This document shows positions 34,122-43,520 of a stretch of 64,000 nt of DNA, piece after piece. Source of the DNA: CADEER01 sp965216585 (GTDB taxonomy: Bacteria; Desulfobacterota; Binatia; HRBIN30; CADEER01); assembly GCA_965216585.1 (NCBI GenBank), contig CBDCGC010000003.1, positions 3,162,001 to 3,226,000 on the forward strand, read 5' to 3'. Position numbers and translations under genes: made by a program. Numbering within the stretch: the first letter of the stretch is position 1; each line of letters opens with the position of its first letter. The notes under the pieces were generated by a model. That model saw only the letters and a program-made list of their open reading frames with translations, did no database searches and was not told the origin of the DNA.

Positions 34122-35531
34122 GTGAGTAGCCTGCGCGTCGGATCGATCGTCCTGGCGGCCGGGAGGAGCACGCGCTTCGCCTCGGCCCGCTCGAAGCTCG
34201 TCCACCCCTTTGCCGGGCGGCCGTTGATCCAGTGGCCTCTCGATGCCCTGCGCTCGCTGGCCGCCAAGCCCAACGTCGTCGTCGTCGGACCGAGTAGTCG
34301 CGAAGCCGACGAGCTGCGCACCGCCTGCGGCGACGACGTGAGCTTCGCCGTGCAGCGCGCGCCGCGCGGCACCGGTCACGCAGTGCGCGCGGCGCGGTCG
34401 CATTTCGCCGGCTATCGCGGCGCGGTTCTGGTCATGGCCGGTGACCTGCCGCTGTTGCGGTCGCGCACACTGCGCCGCCTCGCCCGCGCCCAAAAGGACT
34501 CGCGCGGCGGCCTGGCGTTGCTGACGGCGTCGATCGACGACCCGCGCGGCTGGGGCCGCATCGTGCGCCGCGGCCGCCGCCTGCGCGCCATCGTCGAAGA
34601 GCGCGATGCGACGCCGGCAGAACGCGCGGTTCGCGAGGTCAACGTCGGCGTCTATTGCCTGCCGGCGCCGCTGCTCTTTGACCTCTTGCGCAAAGTCAAG
34701 CCCGACAACGTCCAGGGCGAAATCTATCTGACCGACATCGTCGAGTTGGCGCTGCTGCGCGAGTGCAAAGTGAGCACCGTTTCGGTCGATGCCGACGAGG
34801 TCGGCCAGGTCAACAGTCGGCGCGAGCTGGCGATGCTCGAAGGCGTTCTGCGCCGGCAAATCAACGAGCGCTGGATGGCCAAGGGCGTGACCTTGCAGGA
34901 TCCGAGCGCGGTATTCATCGATCCCGAGGTGCGCATCGGTCGGGATACCGTGATCGGTCCGAACGTCCACTTGCGCGGCGACACGCGCATCGGCACCGAC
35001 TGTCGCATCGATGGCTCTTCGTTCATCACCAGCTCGCGCGTCGGCAATCAGGTGCATCTGCGTTTCGGGGTGGTGATGACGGAGGCGCAGGTAGGGCCGT
35101 CTTGCGCCATCGGCCCGTTCGCTCACCTGCGGCCCGGTTCGAAGCTCGGCGCCAACGTCCACATCGGCGACTTCGTGGAAACCAAGAACACTTCGATGGC
35201 TGCCGGTGCAAAGGCCAACCACCTCGCCTACCTCGGCGATGCGATGATCGGCAGCGACACCAACGTCGGAGCGGGAACGATCACCTGCAACTACGACGGC
35301 TTCAACAAGTACCCGACGGTCGTCGGCGACCGCGTGATGATCGGCAGCGACACCCAGCTCGTCGCACCGGTGCGAGTCGGCGATGACGTCTACGTCGCCT
35401 CGGGCTCGACCGTGCGGCACGACGTTCCGGCCGGTGCGCTGGTCTTCAACCCGCGCTCGCAAGTGCAACGCCGCGACTGGGTCGCGGCGCGGCGGCAGGT
35501 CGAAAAGCGAAAGAAATCCAAGCGGCGGTAG
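34122..35531 (+). CDS. glmU: Bifunctional GlmU (GlcN-1-P acetyltransferase / GlcNAc-1-P uridyltransferase)
   Basis: Makes UDP-GlcNAc for peptidoglycan and LPS. The N-terminal pyrophosphorylase has IVLAAGRSTRFASARSKLVH (LAAGxGTRM family motif), QRAPRGTGHAVRAA and VMAGDLPLL. The C-terminal left-handed beta helix has GPFAHLRPGSKLGANVHIGDFVETKN, KANHLAYLGDAMIGS and the acetyl-CoA-binding GAGTITCNYDG. About 469 residues. The start is uncertain: GTG 34122 gives a normal N-terminus but has no clear RBS, and GTG 34101 is an alternative. It heads the glmU-glmS-ribBA run. Confidence 0.95.
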   Translation: MSSLRVGSIVLAAGRSTRFASARSKLVHPFAGRPLIQWPLDALRSLAAKPNVVVVGPSSREADELRTACGDDVSFAVQRAPRGTGHAVRAARSHFAGYRGAVLVMAGDLPLLRSRTLRRLARAQKDSRGGLALLTASIDDPRGWGRIVRRGRRLRAIVEERDATPAERAVREVNVGVYCLPAPLLFDLLRKVKPDNVQGEIYLTDIVELALLRECKVSTVSVDADEVGQVNSRRELAMLEGVLRRQINERWMAKGVTLQDPSAVFIDPEVRIGRDTVIGPNVHLRGDTRIGTDCRIDGSSFITSSRVGNQVHLRFGVVMTEAQVGPSCAIGPFAHLRPGSKLGANVHIGDFVETKNTSMAAGAKANHLAYLGDAMIGSDTNVGAGTITCNYDGFNKYPTVVGDRVMIGSDTQLVAPVRVGDDVYVASGSTVRHDVPAGALVFNPRSQVQRRDWVAARRQVEKRKKSKRR

Positions 35532-35662
35532 GGCCGGAGCCAGAATCTCCGGTGCGACGAAGCTCCAAGACCGTCCCAAGACAGCTCCCAAGACCGCTCT
35601 GGCGGAGAAGCTCTTCACCGCCTAGACTGGACCGGCGCCGGTGGCGCGATCGTTCAGGGCCT

Positions 35663-37492
35663 ATGTGCGGAATTGTCGGATACGTCGGTGAGCGCGATGC
35701 CAGCTCGGTGTTGCTGCGCGGTTTGCACATGCTCGAATACCGCGGCTACGACTCGGCCGGCGTGGCGGTCTTGCAGAACGGCGACTTTGGTTTGCGCCGT
35801 TCGGTCGGCAAGCTGCGCAACCTCGAAGATCTGCTCAGCGAGTCGCCGGCGCCCGGCAAGAGCGGCATCGGTCACACGCGCTGGGCGACCCACGGCCGGC
35901 CGTCGGAAGCCAACGCGCACCCGCACCGCGCCGGCAAGATCGTGCTGATCCACAACGGAATCATCGAAAACTTCCTCGAGTTGCGCGCCGAGCTGCAGGC
36001 TGGGGGACGCGACTTCTCATCCGAAACCGACACCGAGATCGTCGCTCACCTGATCGACGGCTACACCGACGAAGGCCTGGGGCTGGCCGATGCGATGCGG
36101 CGCACGGTCGGACGTCTCGAGGGGTCGTTTGCCGTCGTCGTGATGTCGAACGACGAGCCGGGGCGCCTGGTTGCGGCGAAGAACGCGACACCGATCGTCG
36201 TCGGCCTCGGTGAGGGGGAAAACTTCGTCGCCTCCGACGTTCCGGCGCTGCTCGAGTACACGCGCGAGATGTGTTTCCTCGAGGACGGCGAGATCGCCGA
36301 GATCGATCGCCACGCCGTGCGCCTCACCCGCTTTGATGGAACACCGGTCGAGCGCGCGCCGCGCCGCATCGACTGGGATCCGGTGACGGCGCAAAAAGGC
36401 GGCTACAAGCACTTCATGCTCAAGGAGATCCACGAGCAGCCGCAGGCGATCATCGATACCATGCGCGGTCGCCTCCAACTCGAAGCCGGCGACGTCGCAC
36501 TCGACGAGATCGATCTCGGCGAAGGCTGGTGGGAGAAGCTCGAGCGCATCGACCTCGTCGCCTGCGGCACGGCGTGGCACGCTTGCTTGTTGGGAAAGTT
36601 CTACATCGAGAAGCTGGCGCGCATTCCCTGCAACGTCGACTACGGCAGCGAGTTTCGCTACCGCGAACCGATCCTCGACGAACGCGGGTTGGTGTTGGCG
36701 GTGTCGCAGTCGGGCGAGACGGCCGATACTCTGGCCGCGGTCGAGGTCGCCAGGGAACACTCGGTGCCGACCGCTGCCATTTGCAACGTCGTCGATTCGA
36801 GCATCGCCCGCCGTTCGTCTGCCGTGCTCTACACGCACGCCGGCCCGGAGATCAGCGTCGCGTCGACCAAGGCCTTCGTCACGCAGTTGACCGCGCTGTT
36901 GCTCTTCGCGATCTTCCTCGGCCGCCGCCGCGGCACTCTGGCGGCCGAGAACGCGCGCGAGATCATCGGCCAACTGTTGCATCTGCCGGGCCCTTTGCGC
37001 GAGGCCTTGGCGCTTTCCGAAGAAATCGATCACCTGGCGCGGCACTACGTCAAAGCCGACAACTTTCTCTACGTCGGTCGCGGACTGAACTACCCGATCG
37101 CTCTCGAGGGTGCGCTGAAGCTGAAAGAGCTTTCGTACATCCACGCCGAGGGGTATCCGGCCGGCGAGCTCAAGCACGGGCCGATCGCCCTGATCAGCGA
37201 AACCATGCCGGTGGTGGTGTTGTTGCCAAAGAACGGGTCTTTCGCCAAGACGCTCAGCAACATGAAGGAGGTTGAATCGCGTGGCGCGCAGATCCTCGCC
37301 GTCACCGATTCCGACGACGCGGCGCTGGCCGAGATCGCGCGCGACGTGATCCGCGTTCCGACCGTGCACCCGCTGCTCATGCCGATTGCCCTGAGCGTTC
37401 CGTTGCAGTTGCTGTCGTACCACGTTGCCGTGCAACGCGGCACCGACGTCGATCAACCGCGCAACCTGGCCAAGAGCGTCACCGTCGAGTAG
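35663..37492 (+). CDS. glmS: Glutamine-fructose-6-phosphate aminotransferase (isomerizing)
   Basis: A 609-residue GlmS. MCGIVGYVG puts the nucleophile Cys directly after the start Met, which fixes ATG 35663. The glutaminase domain has GIGHTRWATHG and NGIIENF. Two SIS domains follow (CGTAWHACLLGKFYIE, VSQSGETADTLAAV, GRGLNYPIALEGALKLKE), then the C-terminal KSVTVE. It converts fructose-6-P and glutamine to glucosamine-6-P, upstream of GlmM and GlmU. 131 bp after glmU and 9 bp before ribBA. No glmS ribozyme-like structure was seen in the short leader. Confidence 0.97.
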   Translation: MCGIVGYVGERDASSVLLRGLHMLEYRGYDSAGVAVLQNGDFGLRRSVGKLRNLEDLLSESPAPGKSGIGHTRWATHGRPSEANAHPHRAGKIVLIHNGIIENFLELRAELQAGGRDFSSETDTEIVAHLIDGYTDEGLGLADAMRRTVGRLEGSFAVVVMSNDEPGRLVAAKNATPIVVGLGEGENFVASDVPALLEYTREMCFLEDGEIAEIDRHAVRLTRFDGTPVERAPRRIDWDPVTAQKGGYKHFMLKEIHEQPQAIIDTMRGRLQLEAGDVALDEIDLGEGWWEKLERIDLVACGTAWHACLLGKFYIEKLARIPCNVDYGSEFRYREPILDERGLVLAVSQSGETADTLAAVEVAREHSVPTAAICNVVDSSIARRSSAVLYTHAGPEISVASTKAFVTQLTALLLFAIFLGRRRGTLAAENAREIIGQLLHLPGPLREALALSEEIDHLARHYVKADNFLYVGRGLNYPIALEGALKLKELSYIHAEGYPAGELKHGPIALISETMPVVVLLPKNGSFAKTLSNMKEVESRGAQILAVTDSDDAALAEIARDVIRVPTVHPLLMPIALSVPLQLLSYHVAVQRGTDVDQPRNLAKSVTVE

Positions 37493-37501
37493 GCTCGCGC
37501 C

Positions 37502-38701
37502 ATGTTCTCCACCTTCAAACCGCCGCCCAAACCGCCGCGGACGATCTCGCCGATCGAAGATGCGGTCGCCGACATCGAGGCGGGCAAGATGGTCATTCTC
37601 ATGGACGACGAGAGTCGCGAGAACGAAGGGGATCTGTGCATGGCGGCCGACCACGTCGATGCCAGCGCGATCAACTTCATGGCGACGCACGGGCGCGGTT
37701 TGATTTGCCTGGCGCTGACCGACGAGCGCATCCGCGAGCTCGGACTGCCGATGATGGTCGGCGAAAACCGCGCACCGCTGGGGACGGCGTTCACGGTGTC
37801 CATCGACGCCCGCGTCGGCGTCACCAGCGGTGTGACGGCGCAAGACCGGGCGACGACCATCCGCACGGCGACTCGGCCGGAGACCGGACCGCAGGATCTC
37901 GTCACCCCCGGGCACGTCTTTCCCCTGCGCGCCCGCCGCGGTGGCGTGCTCGTGCGCACGGGTCAAACCGAGGGCGGAGTCGATCTCGCTCGACTCGCGG
38001 GGCGCGAACCGGCGGCGGTGATCTGTGAGATCATGAACGAGGACGGTTCGATGGCGCGCCTGCCGGACCTCGAGCGCTTTGCCGAAACGCACCAGCTCAA
38101 GATCTGTACGGTCGCCGACCTGATCCACTACCGCCTGCAGTGGGACTCGCTCGTGCATCGCGTCGCCGACGCGGTGTTGCCGACGCGCTTTGGTGAGTTC
38201 CGCGCCTACGCCTATCGCAGCGACGTCGATGCCGGCGAGCATCTCGCCCTGGTGCGCGGCGACGTGCGACCGGACGTTCCGGTGTTGGTGCGCGCCCACA
38301 CGGAGTATCTACCGGGCGATGTCTTTGGCTCGATCGCCCGCAACACCGGCGCCCTGCTGCACCGCTCCATGGAGGCGATTGCGCGCGATGGCAACGGCGT
38401 CATTCTCTACTTGCGCCGCGAGGGGCAGGGCGCCGAGCTTCTCGGCGGCGGCCGCCCGATGCCGGAATCGCCGAGCACCAAGTCGAGTGACCGGGCCATG
38501 GGGTTTCGCGAGTACGGGATCGGTGCTCAGATCCTGCGCGATCTCGGCGTCGGCAAGATCCGCCTGCTCACCAACAATCCGCGTCGCATGGTCTCGCTGC
38601 CCGGATACGGTCTCGACATCGTCGAGGCGGTGCCTCTCGACGTGGCGGCGGCAGCGAAGGCGGGTCAGTCGCCGCGCCAGAAGTCGAGCGCGAAGCGGTA
38701 G
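37502..38701 (+). CDS. ribBA: 3,4-dihydroxy-2-butanone-4-phosphate synthase with degenerate GTP cyclohydrolase II domain
   Basis: A 399-residue RibBA-type protein. The N-terminal DHBP synthase half is intact: MDDESRENEGDLCMAADHV, FMATHGRGLICLALT, VTSGVTAQDRATTI and the PGHVFPLRARRGG loop. The C-terminal half has the GCH II fold signature (RAHTEYLPGDVFGS, LLTNNPRRM) but lacks all three zinc Cys: the usual HSECLTGD and RCDCG read HTEYLPGD and ARNTG. It should therefore make the four-carbon riboflavin precursor but not open GTP; an active ribA is needed elsewhere. It starts nine bases after glmS. The stop overlaps a convergent barrel gene. Confidence 0.93.
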   Translation: MFSTFKPPPKPPRTISPIEDAVADIEAGKMVILMDDESRENEGDLCMAADHVDASAINFMATHGRGLICLALTDERIRELGLPMMVGENRAPLGTAFTVSIDARVGVTSGVTAQDRATTIRTATRPETGPQDLVTPGHVFPLRARRGGVLVRTGQTEGGVDLARLAGREPAAVICEIMNEDGSMARLPDLERFAETHQLKICTVADLIHYRLQWDSLVHRVADAVLPTRFGEFRAYAYRSDVDAGEHLALVRGDVRPDVPVLVRAHTEYLPGDVFGSIARNTGALLHRSMEAIARDGNGVILYLRREGQGAELLGGGRPMPESPSTKSSDRAMGFREYGIGAQILRDLGVGKIRLLTNNPRRMVSLPGYGLDIVEAVPLDVAAAAKAGQSPRQKSSAKR

Positions 38702-39543
38702 GTCAGCCCCAAGCGCCCACCGAAGTCTTCGCTCGCACCACTGAGCCCGGCGCTCGCCCCGGCGTAGGCCATCCAGGCGCCGAACGTGGCCTGCACTCCG
38801 GCGCGTACGGCGCTGCCGTCGTTGGCAAAGCGCGACCCCTCCTTGCCGTCGACCGACACCAGCGCGCGCAGATCGACACGGTCGGAGCCGCCGCCGAGCA
38901 GTGGTTGGGTGACCAGTGCCAGCGAGTAGATGAACGGATCGTCCTGGCCGGAATCGGAGACGTCGGCTCGGCCGTTGAGGGGGCCGGGGTTGCCGAGGAT
39001 CTGCAGGCCGAGATTGACGTGCGCCGCCAGCGGGCCGAAATCCTTGGAGGCGAGCACGGAGATCTCGAAATCGGTTTCGTCGGTACCGAGGCGATCGACG
39101 CGGTCGGCATTGGGCAGCTTGACGCCGAAGCGCGCGCCGAGGGCGGGAACCGTTTCTCCTTCGCGCAGGAAACGAACCTTGGTGAAGATGCGGGCGTCAC
39201 CGCCACCGTAGCTGTCGGCTGAACTACCGTCGGAGCGCTTCTCGTCGAGGTAGAGGAAGTCGTAGGAGAGCAGGATCTCGGCCCAATCTCCGGCGCCGAT
39301 GCGCACCTCGAGCTCGGGGGCGGTGATGAGATCCTGCGAGCGCAGAAATCCACGCTCGGTAAAATGCGGAAAGCGCCGATCGCGAAAATAGGAAGTGCCG
39401 AGCGAAATCTGAACCTCGCCGGAAGGAAGAGTCAGCGCACTTTCCGTATATATGGGCCGCAAGGTTTGAGCGCTGCAGCGATCGCCGGGCCAGATGCCTG
39501 CGAGCAGAAGCGCGGTGAGTCCGAGCGCGGGAACGATACGCAT
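38665..39543 (-). CDS. Predicted outer-membrane beta-barrel protein
   Basis: A 292-residue exported protein: a signal peptide (MRIVPALGLTALLLAGIWPG, cleavage near CSAQ) and many alternating amphipathic strands (GEVQISLGTSYF, WAEILLSYDFLYL, DARIFTKVRFLRE, AAHVNLGLQILG), with the last strand LGLTYRFALDF close to the C-terminus. This is a transporter- or meta-pathway-phenol-degradation-type barrel; the cargo is unknown. Its last 37 bp overlap the ribBA 3' end on the opposite strand. ATG 39543 gives a clean signal peptide. Confidence 0.72.
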   Translation of the reverse strand: MRIVPALGLTALLLAGIWPGDRCSAQTLRPIYTESALTLPSGEVQISLGTSYFRDRRFPHFTERGFLRSQDLITAPELEVRIGAGDWAEILLSYDFLYLDEKRSDGSSADSYGGGDARIFTKVRFLREGETVPALGARFGVKLPNADRVDRLGTDETDFEISVLASKDFGPLAAHVNLGLQILGNPGPLNGRADVSDSGQDDPFIYSLALVTQPLLGGGSDRVDLRALVSVDGKEGSRFANDGSAVRAGVQATFGAWMAYAGASAGLSGASEDFGGRLGLTYRFALDFWRGD

Positions 39544-39609
39544 TGCGGCGCGGTTATACGGGACGGGCCGTGATTTGCAAGCCTTTCGGCCCTGTGTCAG
39601 CGTACTGGG

Positions 39610-41409
39610 TTGACGGGCTTGACGGAGATCACTGCGACGTTGAAGAGCATCGGCGGGAGATACGCGGGCGTAGTGGGCGGTGTGGGACACGCGCGTGTCG
39701 CGGCTGCGGTCATCGCGCTGTCGCTGTTGTTGGCGCCGCACGCGTCGGCGAGCGAAAAGGTTTCACTCGAGCTGGTTGCCGACGGCCGTGCGCGCCGAGG
39801 CGCGATCCTGGCGATCGATGCAAACGCGGTCATCGCCGATGGCTGGCACGTCCACTCCAATCAGCCACCCAAGCCCTACCTCATCCCGACGGTTCTGACC
39901 CTCGACCTGCCAGCCGAGCTCGGCGAGGCGGAGATCTTCTACCCGCCGCCGCTCGCACAGACCTTTGCCTTCGCTCCGGGGCTGAAGCTTTCGGTCTACG
40001 AAGGGAAGCTCGGTATCGCCGCCGGCATCGAGGTGCCGGCGGATTATCGGGGGGATCGCCTGCACGTCGAAGCCTCGCTGCGCTATCAGGCTTGCAACGA
40101 CACGACCTGCCTGCCGCCGGCCGTCGTTCGCGCTGCGCTCGACGTTGCAGTCGGCGACGCGGATCCGGCGGCAGTGAAGGAAAGCACCTTGCCCGGGGCG
40201 GGCTCCACGCCGGGGCGCGAGGCCGTCTTTGCCACGTGGTTGGCCGAGCGCGGGTTGCTCTTCACCCTGCTGGCGGTGGCGCTGCTCGGTCTCGGGTTGA
40301 ACCTCACCCCGTGCGTGTATCCGTTGATCTCGGTGACGCTGGCCTATTTTGGTGGCCAGTCGGCCAGCCGTGGCAAGGTTGCCTGGCTGGCGGCCGTCTA
40401 CGTGCTCGGCATCGCGCTGTCCTTCTCGGCGCTCGGCGTCAGCGCCGCGCTGTCGGGCGGCATCTTTGGTGCGGCTCTGCAGAACCCTCTCGTCATCGTC
40501 GCCATCGCCGCGCTGATGATTGCCCTGGCGCTGAGCTCGTTTGGCCTCTACCAGTTGCAGCCGCCGGCCGCCCTGATGACGTGGGCCGGCAACAGCGGTA
40601 GCGGTGCCGCGGGGTCGTTCTTCATGGGTCTGACGATGGGCGTCGTCGCCGCGCCGTGCGTTGGTCCGATCGTTCTCGGTCTGTTGCTCTTCGTCGGATC
40701 TCGACAGGACATGTGGCTCGGCTTCGTGCTGTTTTTCGCATTGGCGCTGGGAATGGGTGCCCCCTATCTGTTGCTGGCGGTCGCGGCCGGCTCGATCAAG
40801 CAGTTGCCGCGTTCGGGCGAATGGCTGCTTTGGACCGAGCGACTCTTTGGCTGCATCCTCCTGGCGATGGCCGCCTACTTCCTTTCGACCTTGGTGCCGC
40901 CGCCGTTCAAGACCCTGCTGATGCCGGCGGTGGTGATCGCGTCTGCGATCTATCTCGGCTTCATCGAGCGCGCCGGCGATGGGGTAGCCTGGTTTCCCGC
41001 CATCAAGAAAGGCGTCGCCGTGGCGATGTTGGCCTTTGGTGTCTGGCTTGCGGCGCCGGTGTCGCACTCGCGCGCCATTGCCTGGGAACACCTCGATTCC
41101 TGGCGAACAGCGCGCGCCGGCAGCGGACCCGAGCTCATCGATTTCGTCGCCGAGTGGTGCATTCCGTGTCGCGAGATGGATCACAGCACCTATTTGGATG
41201 AGCAGATCATCGCCGAAGCGGCGCGCTTTCGCATGGTCAAAGCCGATCTCACCGAAGAAGACGAAGTGACCTCCGAGATCGTCGAAGAGTTTGCCGTGCA
41301 AGGGGTGCCAACCTTGATTCTGCGCTCGGCGGACGGCGAGGAAAAACACCGGATGGTGGGCTACGTCGGCGCCGAAGAGCTGCTCGAGGCCATGCGCCAG
41401 GTTCACTGA
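39610..41409 (+). CDS. dsbD: Thiol:disulfide interchange protein DsbD
   Basis: A complete three-domain DsbD. The N-terminal periplasmic alpha domain follows a signal sequence and carries YQACNDTTCLPP. The eight-helix beta domain has the redox Cys pair in NLTPCVYPL and VAAPCVGPIV. The C-terminal thioredoxin-like gamma domain has AEWCIPCREMD. It passes electrons from cytoplasmic thioredoxin to periplasmic isomerases and cytochrome c maturation factors. The start codon is uncertain: TTG 39610 is the first and there is no clear RBS. 599 residues, normal for the family. Confidence 0.93.
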   Translation: MTGLTEITATLKSIGGRYAGVVGGVGHARVAAAVIALSLLLAPHASASEKVSLELVADGRARRGAILAIDANAVIADGWHVHSNQPPKPYLIPTVLTLDLPAELGEAEIFYPPPLAQTFAFAPGLKLSVYEGKLGIAAGIEVPADYRGDRLHVEASLRYQACNDTTCLPPAVVRAALDVAVGDADPAAVKESTLPGAGSTPGREAVFATWLAERGLLFTLLAVALLGLGLNLTPCVYPLISVTLAYFGGQSASRGKVAWLAAVYVLGIALSFSALGVSAALSGGIFGAALQNPLVIVAIAALMIALALSSFGLYQLQPPAALMTWAGNSGSGAAGSFFMGLTMGVVAAPCVGPIVLGLLLFVGSRQDMWLGFVLFFALALGMGAPYLLLAVAAGSIKQLPRSGEWLLWTERLFGCILLAMAAYFLSTLVPPPFKTLLMPAVVIASAIYLGFIERAGDGVAWFPAIKKGVAVAMLAFGVWLAAPVSHSRAIAWEHLDSWRTARAGSGPELIDFVAEWCIPCREMDHSTYLDEQIIAEAARFRMVKADLTEEDEVTSEIVEEFAVQGVPTLILRSADGEEKHRMVGYVGAEELLEAMRQVH

Positions 41410-42165
41410 CGCTCGCGGCCGCGGCGGGCGGGTATTCTGCGCGTCGCGACAACGTAAGGTGTGTGACGCCGCGTCGCGACATCGAAGGTGCGTGACGCAC
41501 TATGGATTGCAAAGCACGGCGGCGCGATGGGCCGCGCGCGCCGGGGGCAGAAGACCCCCGGCTGAAGGTCTGGAAGCCCGGTAAACCGGGCTGAGGGTAG
41601 CCCCGCAGGGGCTTTGTCGATTGAGCCGGGCGCTTCAGCGCCCGGTTTGATGGTACGCTGGATTCTCCGGCTTCTTGGCAATGCTGGATTCTCCGGCTTG
41701 TTGGGGTGTGCCGGATTCTCCAGCGTGTGATGATCGGTCCCGGTGGGAATCTTGTGTGTCGCGACAACGAAGGTGCGTGACGCACTATGGATTGCAAAGC
41801 ACGGCGGCGCGATGGGCCGCGCGCGCCGGGGGCTGAAGACCCCCGGCTGAAGGTCTGGAAGCCCGGTAAACCGGGCTGAGGGTAGCCCCGCAGGGGCTTT
41901 GTCGATTGAGCCGGGCGCTTCAGCGCCCGGTTTGCTGGTGTGCTGGATTCTCCTGCTTCTTGGCAAGGCTGGATTCTCCGGCTTGTTGGGGTGTGCCGGA
42001 TTCTCCAGCGTGTGATGATCGGTCCCGGCGGGAATCTTGTGCGTCGCGGTATCGAAGGTGCGTGACGCCGTATGGATTGCAAAGCACGGCGGCGCGATGG
42101 GCCGCGCGCGCCGGGGGCTGAAGACCCCCGGCTGAAGGTCTGGAAGCCCGGTAAACCGGGCTGAG

Positions 42166-42620
42166 GAGTAGCGCGGCAAAGGAGTTAGTGGTACAATAGC
42201 ATAACTGTGTCGTATTGGAGGCTATTCTACCACATTATTTGGAGTACCTACGGACGTGAACCTACGATTGGTTCGGAACGGGGTGCGTTGATTCAAAGGG
42301 TTTTGACGAGGAAATCACTCGACCTCCGTACCCATCTTCATGCCGTGGGGAACGCGCGTGACCATGTACACGTCGTCGTATCGGTTCCGCCCTCGATACC
42401 TGTGGCAACAGCTGTAGGCGCTTTCAAGGGCGCTAGTGCTCGTTGCGTGAACCGATTCGCGAGCACCGGCGGTGTCTTCCGATGGCAGGCGGGGTATGGT
42501 GTCCTCAGTGTGAGCGAACGGTCGTTGGCGAGAGTCGTCGCGTACGCGCGGGAGCAGAGGCAGCGCCACCGAGAAGGAAGACTAGTGGCAGTCTTTGAGC
42601 GAACCGATGAAGGTGCGGAC
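42166..42620 (+). mobile_element. Inserted RAYT module within repeat unit 3
   Basis: Compared with the intact units, the sequence between CCGGGCTGAG (ends about 42165) and GTAGCCCCGCAGGGGC (from about 42623) is extra. GAGTAGC occurs at both junctions (about 42165-42172 and 42621-42627), either as a short duplication or as part of the palindrome. Confidence 0.6.
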
Positions 42621-42626
42621 GAGTAG
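42207..42626 (+). CDS. IS200/REP-associated HUH transposase (Y1, RAYT-like)
   Basis: A 139-residue single-domain Y1 transposase. The HUH pair is in RDHVHVVVSVPP (His53, His55) and the catalytic Tyr in VAYAREQRQRHREG (Tyr113). Fold landmarks LFYHIIWSTYGREP and LHAVGNARDH fit the IS200-like family. RAYT proteins cut REP palindromes as single strands and are usually single-copy domesticated relatives of IS200. This gene sits inside one unit of a palindrome array, which supports that reading. GTG start; TACAAT lies about ten bases upstream, so the message may be nearly leaderless. Confidence 0.85.
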   Translation: MSYWRLFYHIIWSTYGREPTIGSERGALIQRVLTRKSLDLRTHLHAVGNARDHVHVVVSVPPSIPVATAVGAFKGASARCVNRFASTGGVFRWQAGYGVLSVSERSLARVVAYAREQRQRHREGRLVAVFERTDEGADE

Positions 42627-43520
42627 CCCCGCAGGGGCTTTGTCGATTCAGCCGGGCGCTTCAGCGCCCGGTTTGCCGGTGTGCTGGATTGTCCGACATA
42701 TGGTGTAGTGGACTCTCCGGCTTGTTGGGGTGTGCTGGATTCTCCTGCTTCTTGGCAAGGCTGGATTCTCCAGCGTGTGATGATCGGTTCCGGCGGGAAT
42801 CTTGTGTGTCGCGACAATGAAGGTGCGTGACGCACTATGGATTGCAAAGCACGGCGGCGCGTTGGGCGGCGCGCGCCGGGGGCTGAAGACCCCCGGCTGA
42901 AGGTTTGGAAGCCCGGTAAACCGGGCTGAGGGTAGCCCCGCAGGGGCTTTGTCGATTCAGCCGGGCGCTTCAGCGCCCGGTTTGCCGGTGTGCTGGATTC
43001 TCCGGCATGTGGTGTAGTGGACTCTCCGGCTTGTTGGGTGTGCTGGATTCTTCAGCTTGTGACGATCGGTCCCAGCAGGGTATTTTGGCGTCGCGACAAC
43101 GAAGGTGCGTGACGCCGTATGGATTGCAAAGCGCGGCGGCGCGTTGGGCCGCGCGCGCCGGGGGCAGAAGACCCCCGGCTGAAGGTCTGGAAGCCCGGTA
43201 AACCGGGCTGAGGGTAGCCCCGCAGGGGCTTTGTCGATTCAGCCGGGCGCTTCAGCGCCCGGTTTGCTGGTGTGCTGCTCCGGACATGCTGATGTGCTGG
43301 TTTCTCCGGCGTGCCAGTGTGCTGGATTCTCCGACATGCCGGTACGCTGGATTCTCCAGCGTGCGGACTCGGGTATGACGTTGCCAGGCGGGTGTGCGAG
43401 CCGGATTGGCGGGCTAGTTGACAGGGGGGCCGCGAACGTCGACAGTGGCTCCAGCCGGTCTTCTTTTGGGTCGATTCAACGGTCGCGACCCCGCACACGC
43501 GATTGCCGGTGCCAACGACG

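Larger units (their letters stand above)
41441..43375. repeat. Five-unit array of ~285-bp repeats rich in REP-like palindromes
   Basis: Units begin at about 41441, 41756, 42041, 42806 and 43088 with G(C/T)GTCGCGACAACGAAGG. Each carries, in order, GTGACGC..ATGGATTGCAAAGC, then four palindromes: GCCGGGGG/CCCCCGGC, GCCCGGTAAACCGGGC, GCCCCGCAGGGGC and GCCGGGCGC/GCGCCCGG. A run of GCTGGATTCTCC(GGC) reiterations follows. Units are about 95% alike by eye. Unit 3 is interrupted between the second and third palindromes by the HUH transposase gene. Minus-strand reading frames across the array repeat with it and are not taken as genes. Confidence 0.92.

Noticed and set aside
35532..35662. Possible glmS ribozyme or riboswitch between glmU and glmS
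   Set aside because: The 131-bp gap is GC-rich, contains no recognisable glmS ribozyme core, and the ribozyme is mainly known from Gram-positives.
36017..38299. 760-codon minus-strand open frame opposite glmS and ribBA
   Set aside because: It is the antisense of two well-conserved enzymes; its composition is the His/Arg/Asp-rich pattern typical of high-GC shadow frames.
41249..42847. Minus-strand frames with repeated proline/arginine-rich protein across the repeat array
   Set aside because: The protein repeats only because the DNA repeats; palindromes explain the sequence and no RBS or family match was seen.
41441..43375. Possible CRISPR array
   Set aside because: Units are ~285 bp without short unique spacers, and no cas genes are near.
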